A stretch of 64,000 bases of DNA from Anaerocolumna jejuensis DSM 15929 (GTDB lineage: Bacteria; Bacillota; Clostridia; Lachnospirales; Lachnospiraceae), in NCBI RefSeq assembly GCF_900142215.1, contig NZ_FRAC01000010.1, positions 283,025 through 347,024 on the forward strand, given 5' to 3'. This document shows positions 51,596-61,424 of the stretch, one piece after another (the stretch's first letter is position 1; each line of letters opens with the position of its first letter). A model generated the notes under the pieces. That model did no database searches and had not been told where the DNA came from. It saw only the letters and a program-made list of their open reading frames with translations. The translations under genes and the position numbers were made by a program.

Positions 51596-52000
51596 TTAAT
51601 AGCCGGTTGTCAGCGTGATTTCAAAGTGGTCTCCGTCAGCGATGGGAGTGGTATCAACTCCTGTATTGACAGCTTCGCCGCCTTTGGTAAAGCACCACCA
51701 TTCTTTTTTGTCATCATTAGCGGTAACACCGTTAACGACCTTTACAAATAAGCCAGTCTCGGTCTCATCTCCGGAGATTAATTTCTTCTCTTCCAAAGCC
51801 TGCCTCAAGTACTCGGCATCCGTATTGATATCGAAGGCTTTGCTGGTTCCATCCCCCAGAACGACTTCCGCAACAATATGCTTTGAGCCTTCGGCAGTGT
51901 CCGGCTTAAAGACATTGTATAAAACAGCCATGGCGGCAATTACTACTACAAAAATAATAACGCCGATAATCGATTTTTTCATGGTTTTTTTGTTTCCCAT
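51596..52000 (-). CDS. DUF4430 membrane-anchored protein
   Basis: A 134-residue protein with an N-terminal anchor helix (SIIGVIIFVVVIAAMAVLY, ~11-29) and an extracellular DUF4430 domain (AEYLRQALEEKKLISG, KEWWCFTKGGEAV, GDHFEITL). The domain resembles the C-terminal part of intrinsic-factor/transcobalamin proteins. Start 52000 has GAGGAG upstream; the open frame to 52111 runs through the terminator. It probably captures corrinoid outside the cell and passes it to the ECF S component. Confidence 0.85.
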   Translation of the reverse strand: MGNKKTMKKSIIGVIIFVVVIAAMAVLYNVFKPDTAEGSKHIVAEVVLGDGTSKAFDINTDAEYLRQALEEKKLISGDETETGLFVKVVNGVTANDDKKEWWCFTKGGEAVNTGVDTTPIADGDHFEITLTTGY

Positions 52001-52045
52001 AGAATTCTCCTCTTTCATAAATGTATTCTGTTCCAAAATAAGAGC

Positions 52046-52076
52046 ACAAAAAAATCCCTTTACATGATAAAGGGAG
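52046..52076 (-). terminator. Terminator of the cobalamin riboswitch
   Basis: On the minus strand CCCTTTA / TAAAGGG followed by ATTTTTTT, between riboswitch and DUF4430 start. Confidence 0.8.
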
Positions 52077-52134
52077 AGAAGAGCAGCACAAAAAAGTACC
52101 TTTTCTTCCATCCTCCGTGGAACTTAGGTGGTAC

Positions 52135-52325
52135 GGATAATAAGCAGGTATTCTGGCTCATGAATCCACATCTGCTACAAATCTTCCCAGGCCGATAAAC
52201 CCAGTGATTGTAAAACTGCGGACAGTTTTACGAGAATAGCAGACTCCTCATATACAGCGGCGGGACCGCACAGGAATTTGACCTGTTTCCCTATTATGTC
52301 ACAACGATCAGATTGTGACCACTTA
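52135..52325 (-). ncRNA. Cobalamin riboswitch
   Basis: The minus strand shows the family landmarks in order: GGGAAACAGGT, AAATTCCTGTGCGGTCCCGC, CGCTGTA (the B12-box core), a variable TGTCCGCAGTTTTAC hairpin, CACTG, GGGAAGAT, and GAGCCAGAATACCTGC. With the downstream terminator, B12 should stop transcription of the DUF4430/ECF genes. Confidence 0.9.
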
Positions 52326-52478
52326 CTATCTTTAAGACTTATAAAGTATATCATTGGCAAAGAAGCCTGTCAATTACCCATATTTAACTTTTCCTTGGTA
52401 AACTGTAAAAGATATGCTTGAACTTTTTAGACAGATAGATTATTCTTATAGGTATAAAAGAACAGAAGGAGAAGCATT

Positions 52479-53540
52479 ATGAGCATTAAAAAACATTCTT
52501 TTGGCAGGACTTCTGAGGGAGAAGAAGCCACTCTTTATACATTGATCAACAAAAAGGGAATGTCAGTCAGCCTGACAAATTATGGTGCCAATATTGTAAA
52601 TATTATCGTCCCGGACAAGGACGGTAAATATGACGATGTGGTACTTGGCTATGAAAATGTGAGCGGATATGAAAGCAACAGTCCGGGATATGGTTCCTTT
52701 ATCGGACGTAATGCTAACCGTATTGGCGGTGCATCCGTCGTGATTAATGAAAAAACCTATACTCTTGAGAAAAATGACGGAGAGAACAACCTTCACAGCG
52801 GTTCCAAGAGCTACAACAAGTTTATGTATGAAACAGAAACCTTTGAGGAAGAGGATGCGGATTCCGTGGAATTTTCCAGATTAAGTCCCCACATGGAACA
52901 GGGTCTGCCGGGAAATCTGGATATCAGTGTAACTTACACTTTAACAGATGATAATGAGCTGGTTATTGAATATATGGCGGTTTCTGACAGGGATACCATC
53001 TGCAACCTGACAAACCATTCTTATTTTAACCTGAACGGACATGCTTCCGGTTCTATTTTAAGCCATAAGGTTCAGCTGAAGGCTGACAGCTTTACTCCTA
53101 CGGATGCACAGTTAATTCCGACAGGAGAGATAAGAAGTGTGGAAGGCACTCCTATGGATTTTCGTAAATTGAAGACTATCGGAGAGGATATTGAGGCAGA
53201 TTATGAGCCTCTTAAGCAGGCAGGAGGCTATGACCATAACTACGTGTTAAGTATCAGCGGCACGGAGGTTGAGAAGGTGGCAGAGCTTGTCAGCGATGAG
53301 AGCGGCAGATTAATGGAAGTCTTTACGAACCTGCCGGGTCTGCAGCTTTATACCGGAAACTTTATCGAGGGAAAGGAAGAAGGAAAGAAGAACTTCGTCT
53401 ATGGAAAACGTGCAGGCGTATGTTTTGAAACACAGTTTTTCCCGGATTCCTGCCATAAGCCTGAATTTCCTTCCTGCTTTTTAAAGGCCGGTAATGAATA
53501 TGATTATGTAACAGTGTATAAATTCGGACTGAAAAAATAA
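52479..53540 (+). CDS. galM: Aldose 1-epimerase
   Basis: A 353-residue galactose mutarotase. Typical stretches are SFIGRNANRIGG (~79-90), the catalytic His in LTNHSYFNLNGH (~180), YDHNYVL (~249) and the Glu region VCFETQFFPDSCHKPEFPS (~311-329). It interconverts alpha and beta anomers of aldoses in the cytosol. GAAGGAG lies before the ATG. Monocistronic: a bidirectional terminator separates it from upp. Confidence 0.94.
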   Translation: MSIKKHSFGRTSEGEEATLYTLINKKGMSVSLTNYGANIVNIIVPDKDGKYDDVVLGYENVSGYESNSPGYGSFIGRNANRIGGASVVINEKTYTLEKNDGENNLHSGSKSYNKFMYETETFEEEDADSVEFSRLSPHMEQGLPGNLDISVTYTLTDDNELVIEYMAVSDRDTICNLTNHSYFNLNGHASGSILSHKVQLKADSFTPTDAQLIPTGEIRSVEGTPMDFRKLKTIGEDIEADYEPLKQAGGYDHNYVLSISGTEVEKVAELVSDESGRLMEVFTNLPGLQLYTGNFIEGKEEGKKNFVYGKRAGVCFETQFFPDSCHKPEFPSCFLKAGNEYDYVTVYKFGLKK

Positions 53541-53555
53541 GTTATAAGAAAAGAA

Positions 53556-53610
53556 TGAAAAAAGTGCTTATTCTTTGCAGAAAGCAAAAGGTATAAGCAC
53601 TTTTTTTTAT
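53556..53610. terminator. Bidirectional terminator between galM and upp
   Basis: AAAAAAGTGCTTAT / ATAAGCACTTTTTT arms: T tracts on both strands. Confidence 0.88.
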
Positions 53611-53624
53611 TATGCTGTATATAA

Positions 53625-54254
53625 TTATTTCGTACCGTATATTCTGTCGCCGGCATCTCCGAGACCGGGAAGGATATAACCATGTTCGTTGAGGCGTTCA
53701 TCAAGGGAACCGATAAAGATATCCACATCAGGGTGAGCCTGTGACAGGCGCTTTACACCTTCGGGAGCGGCAATCAGGCATAGGAAGTGGATTTTGGATA
53801 TTCCTTTTTCCTTTAAAAGAGTAATAGCTGCAGATGCGGAGCCGCCGGTAGCTAACATAGGGTCTACAACAAAGATTTCTCTTTCACTGGCATCAACAGG
53901 GAGTTTGCAGAAATACTCAACAGGTTCTAAGGTTTCTTCATTGCGGTAGAGGCCAATGTGACCTACTTTTGCATTGGGAATAAGATTTAAGATACCGTCA
54001 GCCATATGAAGACCGGCTCTTAAGATAGGAACGATACAGAGTTTCTTGCCTTCGATTTCTTGGGCAATTGTTTTTACGAGGGGAGTTTCTATTTCTATAT
54101 CCGTTAAAGGAAGCTCTCTGGTGGCTTCATAGCAGATTAGCATTGCAACTTCCGATACCAGATCTCGAAATTCCTTCGTAGAAGTATTTTTCCGCCTCAT
54201 GATACCAATTTTATGCTTAATCAACGGGTGGTCCATAACAACAACTTTAGACAT
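53625..54254 (-). CDS. upp: Uracil phosphoribosyltransferase
   Basis: A 209-residue salvage enzyme making UMP from uracil and PRPP. PRPP-binding loop VDPMLATGGSASAAI (~130-144), the IVPILRAGLHMADG motif (~73-86) and the C-terminal uracil-binding YILPGLGDAGDRIYGT (~193-208) are intact. GGAGG precedes the ATG on the minus strand. Confidence 0.97.
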   Translation of the reverse strand: MSKVVVMDHPLIKHKIGIMRRKNTSTKEFRDLVSEVAMLICYEATRELPLTDIEIETPLVKTIAQEIEGKKLCIVPILRAGLHMADGILNLIPNAKVGHIGLYRNEETLEPVEYFCKLPVDASEREIFVVDPMLATGGSASAAITLLKEKGISKIHFLCLIAAPEGVKRLSQAHPDVDIFIGSLDERLNEHGYILPGLGDAGDRIYGTK

Positions 54255-54413
54255 AATTCTGCCTCCAAAATTTTATATTTACAAGGTTGTCCAGGAGTAG
54301 GGCCTTGTTTGCTCTACCTGCCATTATATCAAATAAAGAGGCTTAAGAAAAGTAGAAATTTATATTTTATAGCTGGAAATTAGAATAAAGAAGCATTGAA
54401 ATAGACAGAGGAG

Positions 54414-54449
54414 AAGCCCGGTAGAGGGGGGAGGGTTACTACCAGGCTT
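54414..54449 (+). other. Hairpin in the upp / membrane-protein gap
   Basis: AAGCCCGGTAG / CTACCAGGCTT with one mismatch and a purine-rich loop, followed by AGTTTT. Its role is unclear. Confidence 0.4.
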
Positions 54450-54537
54450 AGTTTTATGAAAAAAATTATCTTGTTAGCGTTTTTAAGTAAAACAATTTAA
54501 AAATTTATTTCTTGTAATTTGCTGTTATTTAATTGCT

Positions 54538-55164
54538 ATGATTGTATTATATCGGACATATATGATTATTGTATGGATGTTTTATGAACAATTTGTGAAT
54601 ATTTGGACTTGTTTATTTCTGGGGATTTTCAGAATTTACCAAGGCTACAATCAGGGAACTTACAGATACTATTCTAGGAGTGAAACTTTTATCAGGGAGA
54701 GGAAGTTATTAGTGGCCAGCGTATTTCGTAAATTAATCAGCAGAGAATTCGGAGAAAATATCTACTATAAGTATTTTTATGTCTGTCAAAGAAGCCTGCA
54801 GGAGAAATTTTTTGACAGTGATGAGATATATCAGGATATCTACAGGAGAGTGGAAAGAAGGGACAAAGGAGATATTAAGAACATGCAGACCCGGTTAAAT
54901 GAATCTCTGGTGATAGCAGTCCGTATCATAAAAACCTATATTATATTTGTGGTTTACGTACTGGCGGCTGTCCTGTACCTGGTTACCCTTGGACTGCATC
55001 CTATCGTAACGGCTGCCGGAATCATTCTGATCAGCCTCATCCTTCTTCAGAAAACCTATGAATATATTATTAATAAATATTGCTATATCGATGCCCAGAT
55101 TGTTTTAATCTATAAAAATGTCCTGGATAAGTTACTGCTGCCGGAGAAGAAGGAGACGCGGTAA
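54538..55164 (+). CDS. Unknown membrane protein
   Basis: A 208-residue basic protein with an N-terminal hydrophobic stretch (~5-32) and two adjacent helices near residues 130-170 (IIKTYIIFVVYVLAAVLYLV, then a second). The middle is charged and helical (YSRSETFIRERKLL, YRRVERRDKGDIKN). No ribosome-binding site is obvious before ATG 54538; ATG 54574 is an alternative. I recognise no family. It stands alone between upp and the convergent yesN. Confidence 0.55.
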   Translation: MIVLYRTYMIIVWMFYEQFVNIWTCLFLGIFRIYQGYNQGTYRYYSRSETFIRERKLLVASVFRKLISREFGENIYYKYFYVCQRSLQEKFFDSDEIYQDIYRRVERRDKGDIKNMQTRLNESLVIAVRIIKTYIIFVVYVLAAVLYLVTLGLHPIVTAAGIILISLILLQKTYEYIINKYCYIDAQIVLIYKNVLDKLLLPEKKETR

Positions 55165-55258
55165 AATAATATCATGCACCTTTAATCCGGATAATGAATC
55201 TATAATGAGGATTACCGTGCCTCTAATGCCGATAAAAGCAAGTATCATATAAAAAGTA

Positions 55259-55320
55259 TGGGCTAAGGAGCATTAGCAGAAATTATTGGAATTTGAAGCT
55301 GCTTTAAATACTTAGCCCAA
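55259..55320 (-). terminator. Terminator of the YesM/YesN operon
   Basis: GGGCTAAG / CTTAGCCC arms with inner AGCAG / CTGCT pairing, followed on the minus strand by ATACTTTTTAT. Confidence 0.6.
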
Positions 55321-55329
55321 TTTATTTCT

Positions 55330-56844
55330 TTATTTTCCCGAAAATTGTTCCACAAACGCCGAAGGAGTATAGCCGGTGTATTTTTTAAATATCTGGCTGA
55401 AATATCTGGGATTATTTCCGCAGCCGACTTTATCAGCAACAAAAGCAACGGCAGTATCCTGCTTTAAAAGAAGGACTTTGGCAGTCTCAATTCTCCTGCG
55501 GTTCAGATAATGGGAGAATTTTTCTCCGTTCACTTTTGCGAATATTCTGCTCAGATAATCCACATTCATATGAATTTGTTCCCGGGCTATTTTTTTAAGG
55601 GATATATCAGGGTCGGAAAGGTTTTCTTCCACATAGTGCTTCACCTGGGACACAATGGAGTTCTTATCTCTGCTGTCCGAAAGCAGCAGTAAAATCTGTT
55701 CTGTAAGGATTTCACGGTATGTCTTGATATCATCACATACCGATAATTTCTCCAGTAAATCGTAGTACACTGATTTATGAAACAAAGTTTCCGGCAATTT
55801 GCGTATTAACTGGGACAGGAGATGAATTCCATAATTATGGAGAAGCTCCATATCCTCAATAGGCATAAAGAAGTTTTTCAAAAGCCTTTTTATCTTTTCT
55901 TCTTCCTTTGTTCTGTCCATCAAATTCAGTAATTGGTCGGTAAGATATTGTATCTTTTCAAAGGACAAGCACGCATTGTATAATTCTCTTACGTGTAAAA
56001 GTCGGTTAATACTGTAAATTTTAGGATACCTCATAAGATTGGAGGTGAGCTGCCCTAACCCTTCCGATAAGGATTCATAGAACTTACCGGTAAAGGTGAT
56101 TCGTATTGTCTGGCCGGTGAACCATGCAGTCTCACTAAAGCGTCGCAGCTTGTCGGAAAGTCCGCTGCTATCCTTTAAAATTACCGCCATGGAATGACTT
56201 ACATATAAAAAATCAATGATAGGTTCGGCATCTGCCTTTTTCAAAAGCCCATAGACGGCATCTGCAAAGGGTATTAAGAAGTTTTCTTCAACAAAAGTAA
56301 AATAAGCGATTAAGTAGCCGGATTTATTTTTAACATCTATGTAATGAGAGGCTTCCAGAGGATTTACAGCGGAAACAAAGATATCATACAAAAGAAGCTG
56401 TCTGTGATATTCTTCGGCCTGTTCACTGAGGCGTTTCTGTTCCCTTTCCAGGGAGCTGTGGTTTTTTTTACGCAAAAAATTACTTTTGGCATTTTCTACT
56501 GCCGTTATTAATTGCTCTTCACCTGCGGGCTTTAACAGATAACATCTGACACCTAGCTGCAGGGCCTGTTTGGCGAAGTCAAATTCTTTATAGCCGGACA
56601 GGATAATAAATTCCACATCCGGATCCATTTTGCTTATTTTCTCAATAAGTTCCAAGCCGGTGAAGCCCGGCATTTTAATATCAGTCAATACAATATCGGG
56701 AGACTCGTCCATAATGGTGTCCATCACCTCCACGCCGTTACTACAGCTGGCGACTATTTTAACATCAATGGATTCCCAGTCAATACATTCAACTATGGAT
56801 TCTCTGATGACTTTTTCATCATCTGCAACAATCATGGTAAACAT
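55330..56844 (-). CDS. Response regulator with AraC output domain (YesN type)
   Basis: A 504-residue regulator. N-terminal receiver domain (~1-120) with acidic DDE near residue 8-10, phospho-acceptor Asp in DIVLTDIKMPG (~55) and Lys in LLKPAGEEQL. A long middle region follows, and the C-terminal AraC domain has two helix-turn-helix units (ISLKKIAREQIHMNVDYLSR and the NPRYFSQIFKKYTGYTPSAF motif). It follows its kinase gene and probably activates the divergent GH105/ABC/GH2 operon. Confidence 0.93.
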   Translation of the reverse strand: MFTMIVADDEKVIRESIVECIDWESIDVKIVASCSNGVEVMDTIMDESPDIVLTDIKMPGFTGLELIEKISKMDPDVEFIILSGYKEFDFAKQALQLGVRCYLLKPAGEEQLITAVENAKSNFLRKKNHSSLEREQKRLSEQAEEYHRQLLLYDIFVSAVNPLEASHYIDVKNKSGYLIAYFTFVEENFLIPFADAVYGLLKKADAEPIIDFLYVSHSMAVILKDSSGLSDKLRRFSETAWFTGQTIRITFTGKFYESLSEGLGQLTSNLMRYPKIYSINRLLHVRELYNACLSFEKIQYLTDQLLNLMDRTKEEEKIKRLLKNFFMPIEDMELLHNYGIHLLSQLIRKLPETLFHKSVYYDLLEKLSVCDDIKTYREILTEQILLLLSDSRDKNSIVSQVKHYVEENLSDPDISLKKIAREQIHMNVDYLSRIFAKVNGEKFSHYLNRRRIETAKVLLLKQDTAVAFVADKVGCGNNPRYFSQIFKKYTGYTPSAFVEQFSGK

Positions 56845-56888
56845 AAGGTTTCTTTCCTCTCAAATTGTATTTTGTCCTATTTTTTTCT

Positions 56889-58637
56889 TTACTCCGTTCT
56901 GGCAGGAATATCAAAGAATACGGTTACAGAGTTTTTGCCGTTCTTAAACTGCAGACCATAGGAAGCATCAAATAGCAGCTTTATCCGGCTGTCAATGTTA
57001 GTAAGTCCTACTCCGTTTCTTTTGGCGGCTACCTTCTGCTCTTTTAATAGCTCCAGTATGTCTTCATTTATTTCCGAACCGTTATTTTCCACTTCTACAT
57101 GCAGGAAATCCTGCCTTAATTCTGCACGGATTATAATATGGCAGCCATCAATATTTTCATCCAGTCCATAGATTACAGCGTTTTCGACCAATGGTTGAAT
57201 GGACATCTTCGGTATTAAAAAAGCCAGAGTTTCTTCCGGAATTTCCAATGAAACAGATAAGGTATCAGGAAAGCGTATCTTTTGAATCAGCAGGTAATTT
57301 TCCAGAACCTTTATCTCCTCTTCCAGAGGAATCAAATCCTGTTTATCCGAAAGACTGCTGCGCAAAAGATTTCCTAAGGCCTGAACAATGACGGATATAT
57401 TTTTTTCCCCGCTGCGGTTGGCAAACCAATGAATCGTATCCAGGGAATTGTAAAGAAAATGCGGATTAATCTGCTGTTCCAGTGATTTTAGCTGTGTCTG
57501 GGTCAGGAGAAGCTCTTTTACATAATTATCATCGATTACTTTTTTGAAATCAGCTGTCATCTGATCAAAATATTGATTCAATTGGCCAAGTTCATCCTGT
57601 TGATTTTTTTTCGGAAATGGATAGGGTTCCAGATTACCGGAACGTACCCGCCGCATTTTTTCCAGTAAATAGTTAAATTGCACCGAAATTTCCCGGAATA
57701 ACAGCCCTGATAGAAAAACAGTAAGGATTAAGGCTGTAATAATGCGGATAATATAGGTCGTTTTTGCTTCCTTTACGGAATAAAACAGATCATCATAGGG
57801 AACGCCCAGGGTGAGGGACCAGTTTACGGACGAGGTCACAATTGGTATCCGGGTCACAAAGTACCTGTTATCTGCAAATTTCTGGATGGAGTAGGTATTG
57901 GTTTCATTTTCTAAAGGCGGCGGGAAAACAGCAATCGATTCAACCAGTTCGGAGGGGTAGAGCAGGACATTACCGTCATGGATGTTAATGGTATAGGAAG
58001 GGGTTCCCATAACCCTTCTGGCAGTTTCACGAACAATGCGGTTTAAATTGACCCGGATCATTACAATACCCAGGGGCTCCAGTGAGAGAGCCTTGATTCG
58101 ATTTATCTGGCGCACACATAATATACTTCCGTCCTTTCTTCCGGATGACAGCCACCCCGGGGAACCGTTTTTCTCCCGTGCAAGTTTCTTAGCGGCAGCT
58201 ATTATTTCCGGGCTTTCAGGAGAAGAATTCTGCCCCCAGACAATTCTGTCACTGGCTTCGGGCAGAACAGAGGTAGCAATTACATCCGCATTAAAGTTGG
58301 TATATATGACTTTGAGAATTTCCTTTTGTGCAGCAGAACGGATATTCAGATAAGAGGAGTTATTTAAAATATAAATATTTTTCTGAAGGGTCTGGTTCAC
58401 GGAAATGGATAATGAGATACTCTCTGCGGTATCCAGGGCATTTGCTATTTCCTTGGAGAGATATCCCATGGAGTTGGCAGTCTGTTCATAGATCAGTTTA
58501 TTGGAATTATTTATAACATGCTGTAAACCCGTAATGGATTCCCAGCTTATGACCAGAGAGACCAGAAGGGTAATAAAAATCAATTTATATTTTAAAGGGA
58601 GATTTCTGAAACTCAAAAAGGGGGAACTTATCTTCAT
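56889..58637 (-). CDS. Sensor histidine kinase (YesM type)
   Basis: A 582-residue membrane kinase. TM helix (~15-32), extracellular Cache-like sensor (~33-285), second TM helix (~290-310), HAMP, then the His_kinase domain with the phospho-acceptor in QINPHFLYNSLDTIHW (~395) and HATPase_c motifs (PLVENAVIYG, GVGLTNIDSRI). Such kinases sense extracellular oligosaccharides, often with an ABC binding protein. It precedes yesN by 44 bases and is divergent from the GH105 operon. Confidence 0.93.
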   Translation of the reverse strand: MKISSPFLSFRNLPLKYKLIFITLLVSLVISWESITGLQHVINNSNKLIYEQTANSMGYLSKEIANALDTAESISLSISVNQTLQKNIYILNNSSYLNIRSAAQKEILKVIYTNFNADVIATSVLPEASDRIVWGQNSSPESPEIIAAAKKLAREKNGSPGWLSSGRKDGSILCVRQINRIKALSLEPLGIVMIRVNLNRIVRETARRVMGTPSYTINIHDGNVLLYPSELVESIAVFPPPLENETNTYSIQKFADNRYFVTRIPIVTSSVNWSLTLGVPYDDLFYSVKEAKTTYIIRIITALILTVFLSGLLFREISVQFNYLLEKMRRVRSGNLEPYPFPKKNQQDELGQLNQYFDQMTADFKKVIDDNYVKELLLTQTQLKSLEQQINPHFLYNSLDTIHWFANRSGEKNISVIVQALGNLLRSSLSDKQDLIPLEEEIKVLENYLLIQKIRFPDTLSVSLEIPEETLAFLIPKMSIQPLVENAVIYGLDENIDGCHIIIRAELRQDFLHVEVENNGSEINEDILELLKEQKVAAKRNGVGLTNIDSRIKLLFDASYGLQFKNGKNSVTVFFDIPARTE

Positions 58638-58847
58638 GTGTTTATCCTTTCAGCAGTTTGCATATTTAAAAACAGTATATTAATTATTCATAACTGGGTA
58701 AAGTCTTTTTTTATAACAGGTCGTTTTTTTGAACATAAAACAAAGTTTTTTTTATTTCTTTTTATGTATTTTTACGGTATCTTTGTAAAGGTAAACCGAT
58801 GGGATTTATCCATATGGAAAATGGGAAAGAAAGGAATATCAGATTAA

Positions 58848-59957
58848 ATGGCAAATGAATTACAGGAAAAGATCAATCTCCTAGTTGAGAAATTAATGAA
58901 TCTGGGCGGCGCTGATTATGACAGTGATAAAACAACATCGGAAAATGCCAGAAAGACCGGTCTTGTCGCACGTGATTTCGGCATTGAAGAATGGGACTGG
59001 CCTCAGGGAGTTGGATTGTATGGCCTTAATAAACTGCAGCTTCTACAGGGGCAGGATCAGTACATGGATTTTTTTAAGAATTGGTTTGAAGCTAACATAA
59101 AAAAAGGGCTTCCCTCTGCTAATATTAATACAACGGCGCCTTTTCTTACTTTAGTAGATCTTTTGGACAAATTTCAAAATGCAGATTATGAAGCTCTTTG
59201 TATGGAAAGGGCAGAATGGCTAATGAATGAATTGCCTAAAACAAAAGAAAATGGCTTTGAGCATGTTACCAGTTCCATTGGTAACCGGAATGCCTCTGCA
59301 CGGCATGAAGAACAGTTATGGATTGACACGCTGTTTATGGCGGTGCTCTTCTTAAATAAAATGGGGCATAAATATAACCGGAAAGACTGGATTGAAGAAT
59401 CGATCCATCAGGTACTGTTACATATTAAATATCTGTACGATAAAAAAGCCGGTTTATTCTATCATGGCTGGACCTTTAAAGAAAATAATAATTTCGGGGA
59501 AGTATTCTGGTGCCGTGGAAACTCCTGGTTTACTTTTGGTATTGTAGATTTTATTGAGGCCTTTCACGGAGATATGGACGCAGGTTTAAAGAGGTATCTG
59601 GAAGATACGTTCAAAGCACAGGTTAACAGTCTGATGGCTTTACAAGGGGATAGCGGGCTTTGGCATACGGTTCTGGATGACAAAGAGAGCTACGAAGAAG
59701 TATCCGGTTCGGCAGCTATAGCTACCGGTATGTTAAAAGGAATAAAGCTTGGAATTCTTGATGCCTCCTGCAAAATAAAAGCCGATAGGGCAATAGAAGC
59801 AATATGCAGAAACATCGGCAGTGACGGCACCGTATTCAATGTGTCCGCCGGAACCGGAATCGGAATGGATAAAGGACATTATAAAAATATTATGATCGCT
59901 CCTATGGCATATGGACAATCCTTGGCTTTGGTGGCACTTTGCGAGGCATTGGAGTAA
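58848..59957 (+). CDS. Glycoside hydrolase family 105/88: unsaturated rhamnogalacturonyl hydrolase
   Basis: A 369-residue cytosolic (alpha/alpha)6-barrel enzyme. It has no signal peptide. Stretches typical of YteR/YesR are WDWPQGVGLYGL (~44-55), LWIDTLFMAVLFLN (~161-174), GLFYHGW (~201-207), FWCRGNSWFTFG (~218-229) and YEEVSGSAAIATG (~282-294). The Asp of WIDT is the expected catalytic residue. It cleaves the unsaturated uronic acid from oligosaccharides made by pectin lyases. AAAGGAA precedes the ATG. First gene of the operon. Confidence 0.9.
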   Translation: MANELQEKINLLVEKLMNLGGADYDSDKTTSENARKTGLVARDFGIEEWDWPQGVGLYGLNKLQLLQGQDQYMDFFKNWFEANIKKGLPSANINTTAPFLTLVDLLDKFQNADYEALCMERAEWLMNELPKTKENGFEHVTSSIGNRNASARHEEQLWIDTLFMAVLFLNKMGHKYNRKDWIEESIHQVLLHIKYLYDKKAGLFYHGWTFKENNNFGEVFWCRGNSWFTFGIVDFIEAFHGDMDAGLKRYLEDTFKAQVNSLMALQGDSGLWHTVLDDKESYEEVSGSAAIATGMLKGIKLGILDASCKIKADRAIEAICRNIGSDGTVFNVSAGTGIGMDKGHYKNIMIAPMAYGQSLALVALCEALE

Positions 59958-60072
59958 AGGGTTCAGGTGATTTTTAAACAGGATTATTATTGTATTTTTC
60001 AATAATAGATTAATATTTTAACCGGGTAAAGCCATTGTGCTCATCCCTTATTTTATCAGAGGAGGATTGGTT

Positions 60073-61413
60073 ATGGTAAAAAGCAGAACTATTTTCAGAC
60101 GGGGGGCAGCCCTGCTTCTCGTTTCAGTACTGGTAATTGGCAGCTTTAGTGCCTGCGGGAAAAGTGAGAAGACACAAAGTGGTGCGATTGCAGGTAACAG
60201 CTCCAAGGCGGAGGATGAAACCCAAAAGATCAGGATTGCTTGGTGGGGCAATCAGGTCCGCAATGATACCACGTTAGCTGCACTGGATGCTTATACGAAG
60301 GAACATCCGAATGTAACTTTTGAAACCGAATTTTCGGATTGGAGCGGTTACTGGGATAAGATGGCTACCCAGGCAGCCTCCGATAACCTGCCGGATATCA
60401 TTCAGCAGGACTATGCCTATGTGGCACAATATCAGGAAAAGGAACAGCTTGCTAATCTGGACAGCTATGTAAGTTCCGGCGCACTGAAGGTAGCAGATGT
60501 TAATGACAGTGTTCTGGAGGCAGGTAAAATGAATGGTTCTTTGTATGCCGTGGTTGCCGGAGTAAACGCTGTAAGCTCGGTCTATAATGCGGATATGCTA
60601 AAGAAGGCAGGACTTACGATATCAGAGCATCCTACTTACAGTGAGATCAAAGAGCTGGCCAAGAAAATCAAAGAAAAGTTAGGTGTATCCACGGATATGC
60701 CCGCCAGTGAATGGGCCGTACAGATGATGGCAAGGGATAAAGGGGAAGTCCTGTTTGACAGCAAGAACGGCAAGCTTGGCATTAGTAAAGAGACAGCGCT
60801 TCAATATTTTAAGGATATTGATGAAGAAATCAACAGTGACTGGGGTCTTACCATAGATGTTTTACAGGAAGCCTCCACAGCCGGTGTGGAAGGAAGTCCT
60901 ATGGCAACCGGAAAATCCTGGATCACATTTCCGGGGTCCAATCAGATTTCAGCAATCAGAAGTGCCAATAAGGATAAGATAGACATTGCAATGTATCCCA
61001 AAACCGACGATGCGGCTAAGGAAAGTATGTACTTAAGGCCGTCCATGTTCTGGTGTGTGACGGAAGCATCAAAAAATAAGGAAACGGCAGTGGATGTAAT
61101 TAATTATTTTACGAATTCAGAGACGGCTCAGGATAATTTAAAAGCGGAACGCGGAGTGCCTATTTCCTCTAAAATGGCTAAATATATGGAACCTTCCCTG
61201 GATGAAGTCCAGAAACAGCAGTTTGATTATATTGCCAAGGTAACGAAAGTTGCAACTCCCATTGATCCTCCGTATCCTGCCGGTTCCAATGAAGTTATTA
61301 CCCTTTTGGGTGACCTGACGGATTCGGTTCGCTACCGTGAATCGACTCCGGAGGACGCTGCGGCAAGATTTATGAAAGAAGCTAATGAGATTCTTGCTAA
61401 AAAGGGACAGTAA
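60073..61413 (+). CDS. Oligosaccharide ABC transporter, binding lipoprotein
   Basis: A 446-residue extracellular family 1 solute-binding protein. Start 60073 follows AGAGGAGG by about 7 bases. The signal peptide ends at the lipobox FSAC (Cys at ~27). The mature part includes IRIAWWGNQVRND, LPDIIQQDYAYVAQY and SWITFPGSNQISAI. The substrate is presumably a pectin-derived oligosaccharide, from the flanking GH105 and GH2 genes. Confidence 0.9.
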   Translation: MVKSRTIFRRGAALLLVSVLVIGSFSACGKSEKTQSGAIAGNSSKAEDETQKIRIAWWGNQVRNDTTLAALDAYTKEHPNVTFETEFSDWSGYWDKMATQAASDNLPDIIQQDYAYVAQYQEKEQLANLDSYVSSGALKVADVNDSVLEAGKMNGSLYAVVAGVNAVSSVYNADMLKKAGLTISEHPTYSEIKELAKKIKEKLGVSTDMPASEWAVQMMARDKGEVLFDSKNGKLGISKETALQYFKDIDEEINSDWGLTIDVLQEASTAGVEGSPMATGKSWITFPGSNQISAIRSANKDKIDIAMYPKTDDAAKESMYLRPSMFWCVTEASKNKETAVDVINYFTNSETAQDNLKAERGVPISSKMAKYMEPSLDEVQKQQFDYIAKVTKVATPIDPPYPAGSNEVITLLGDLTDSVRYRESTPEDAAARFMKEANEILAKKGQ

Positions 61414-61424
61414 AATAAGTAAGA

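Noticed and set aside
49246..52325. RACo-like gene and the B12-controlled pair as one operon
   Set aside because: They are on opposite strands with a terminator between; only a thematic link is possible.
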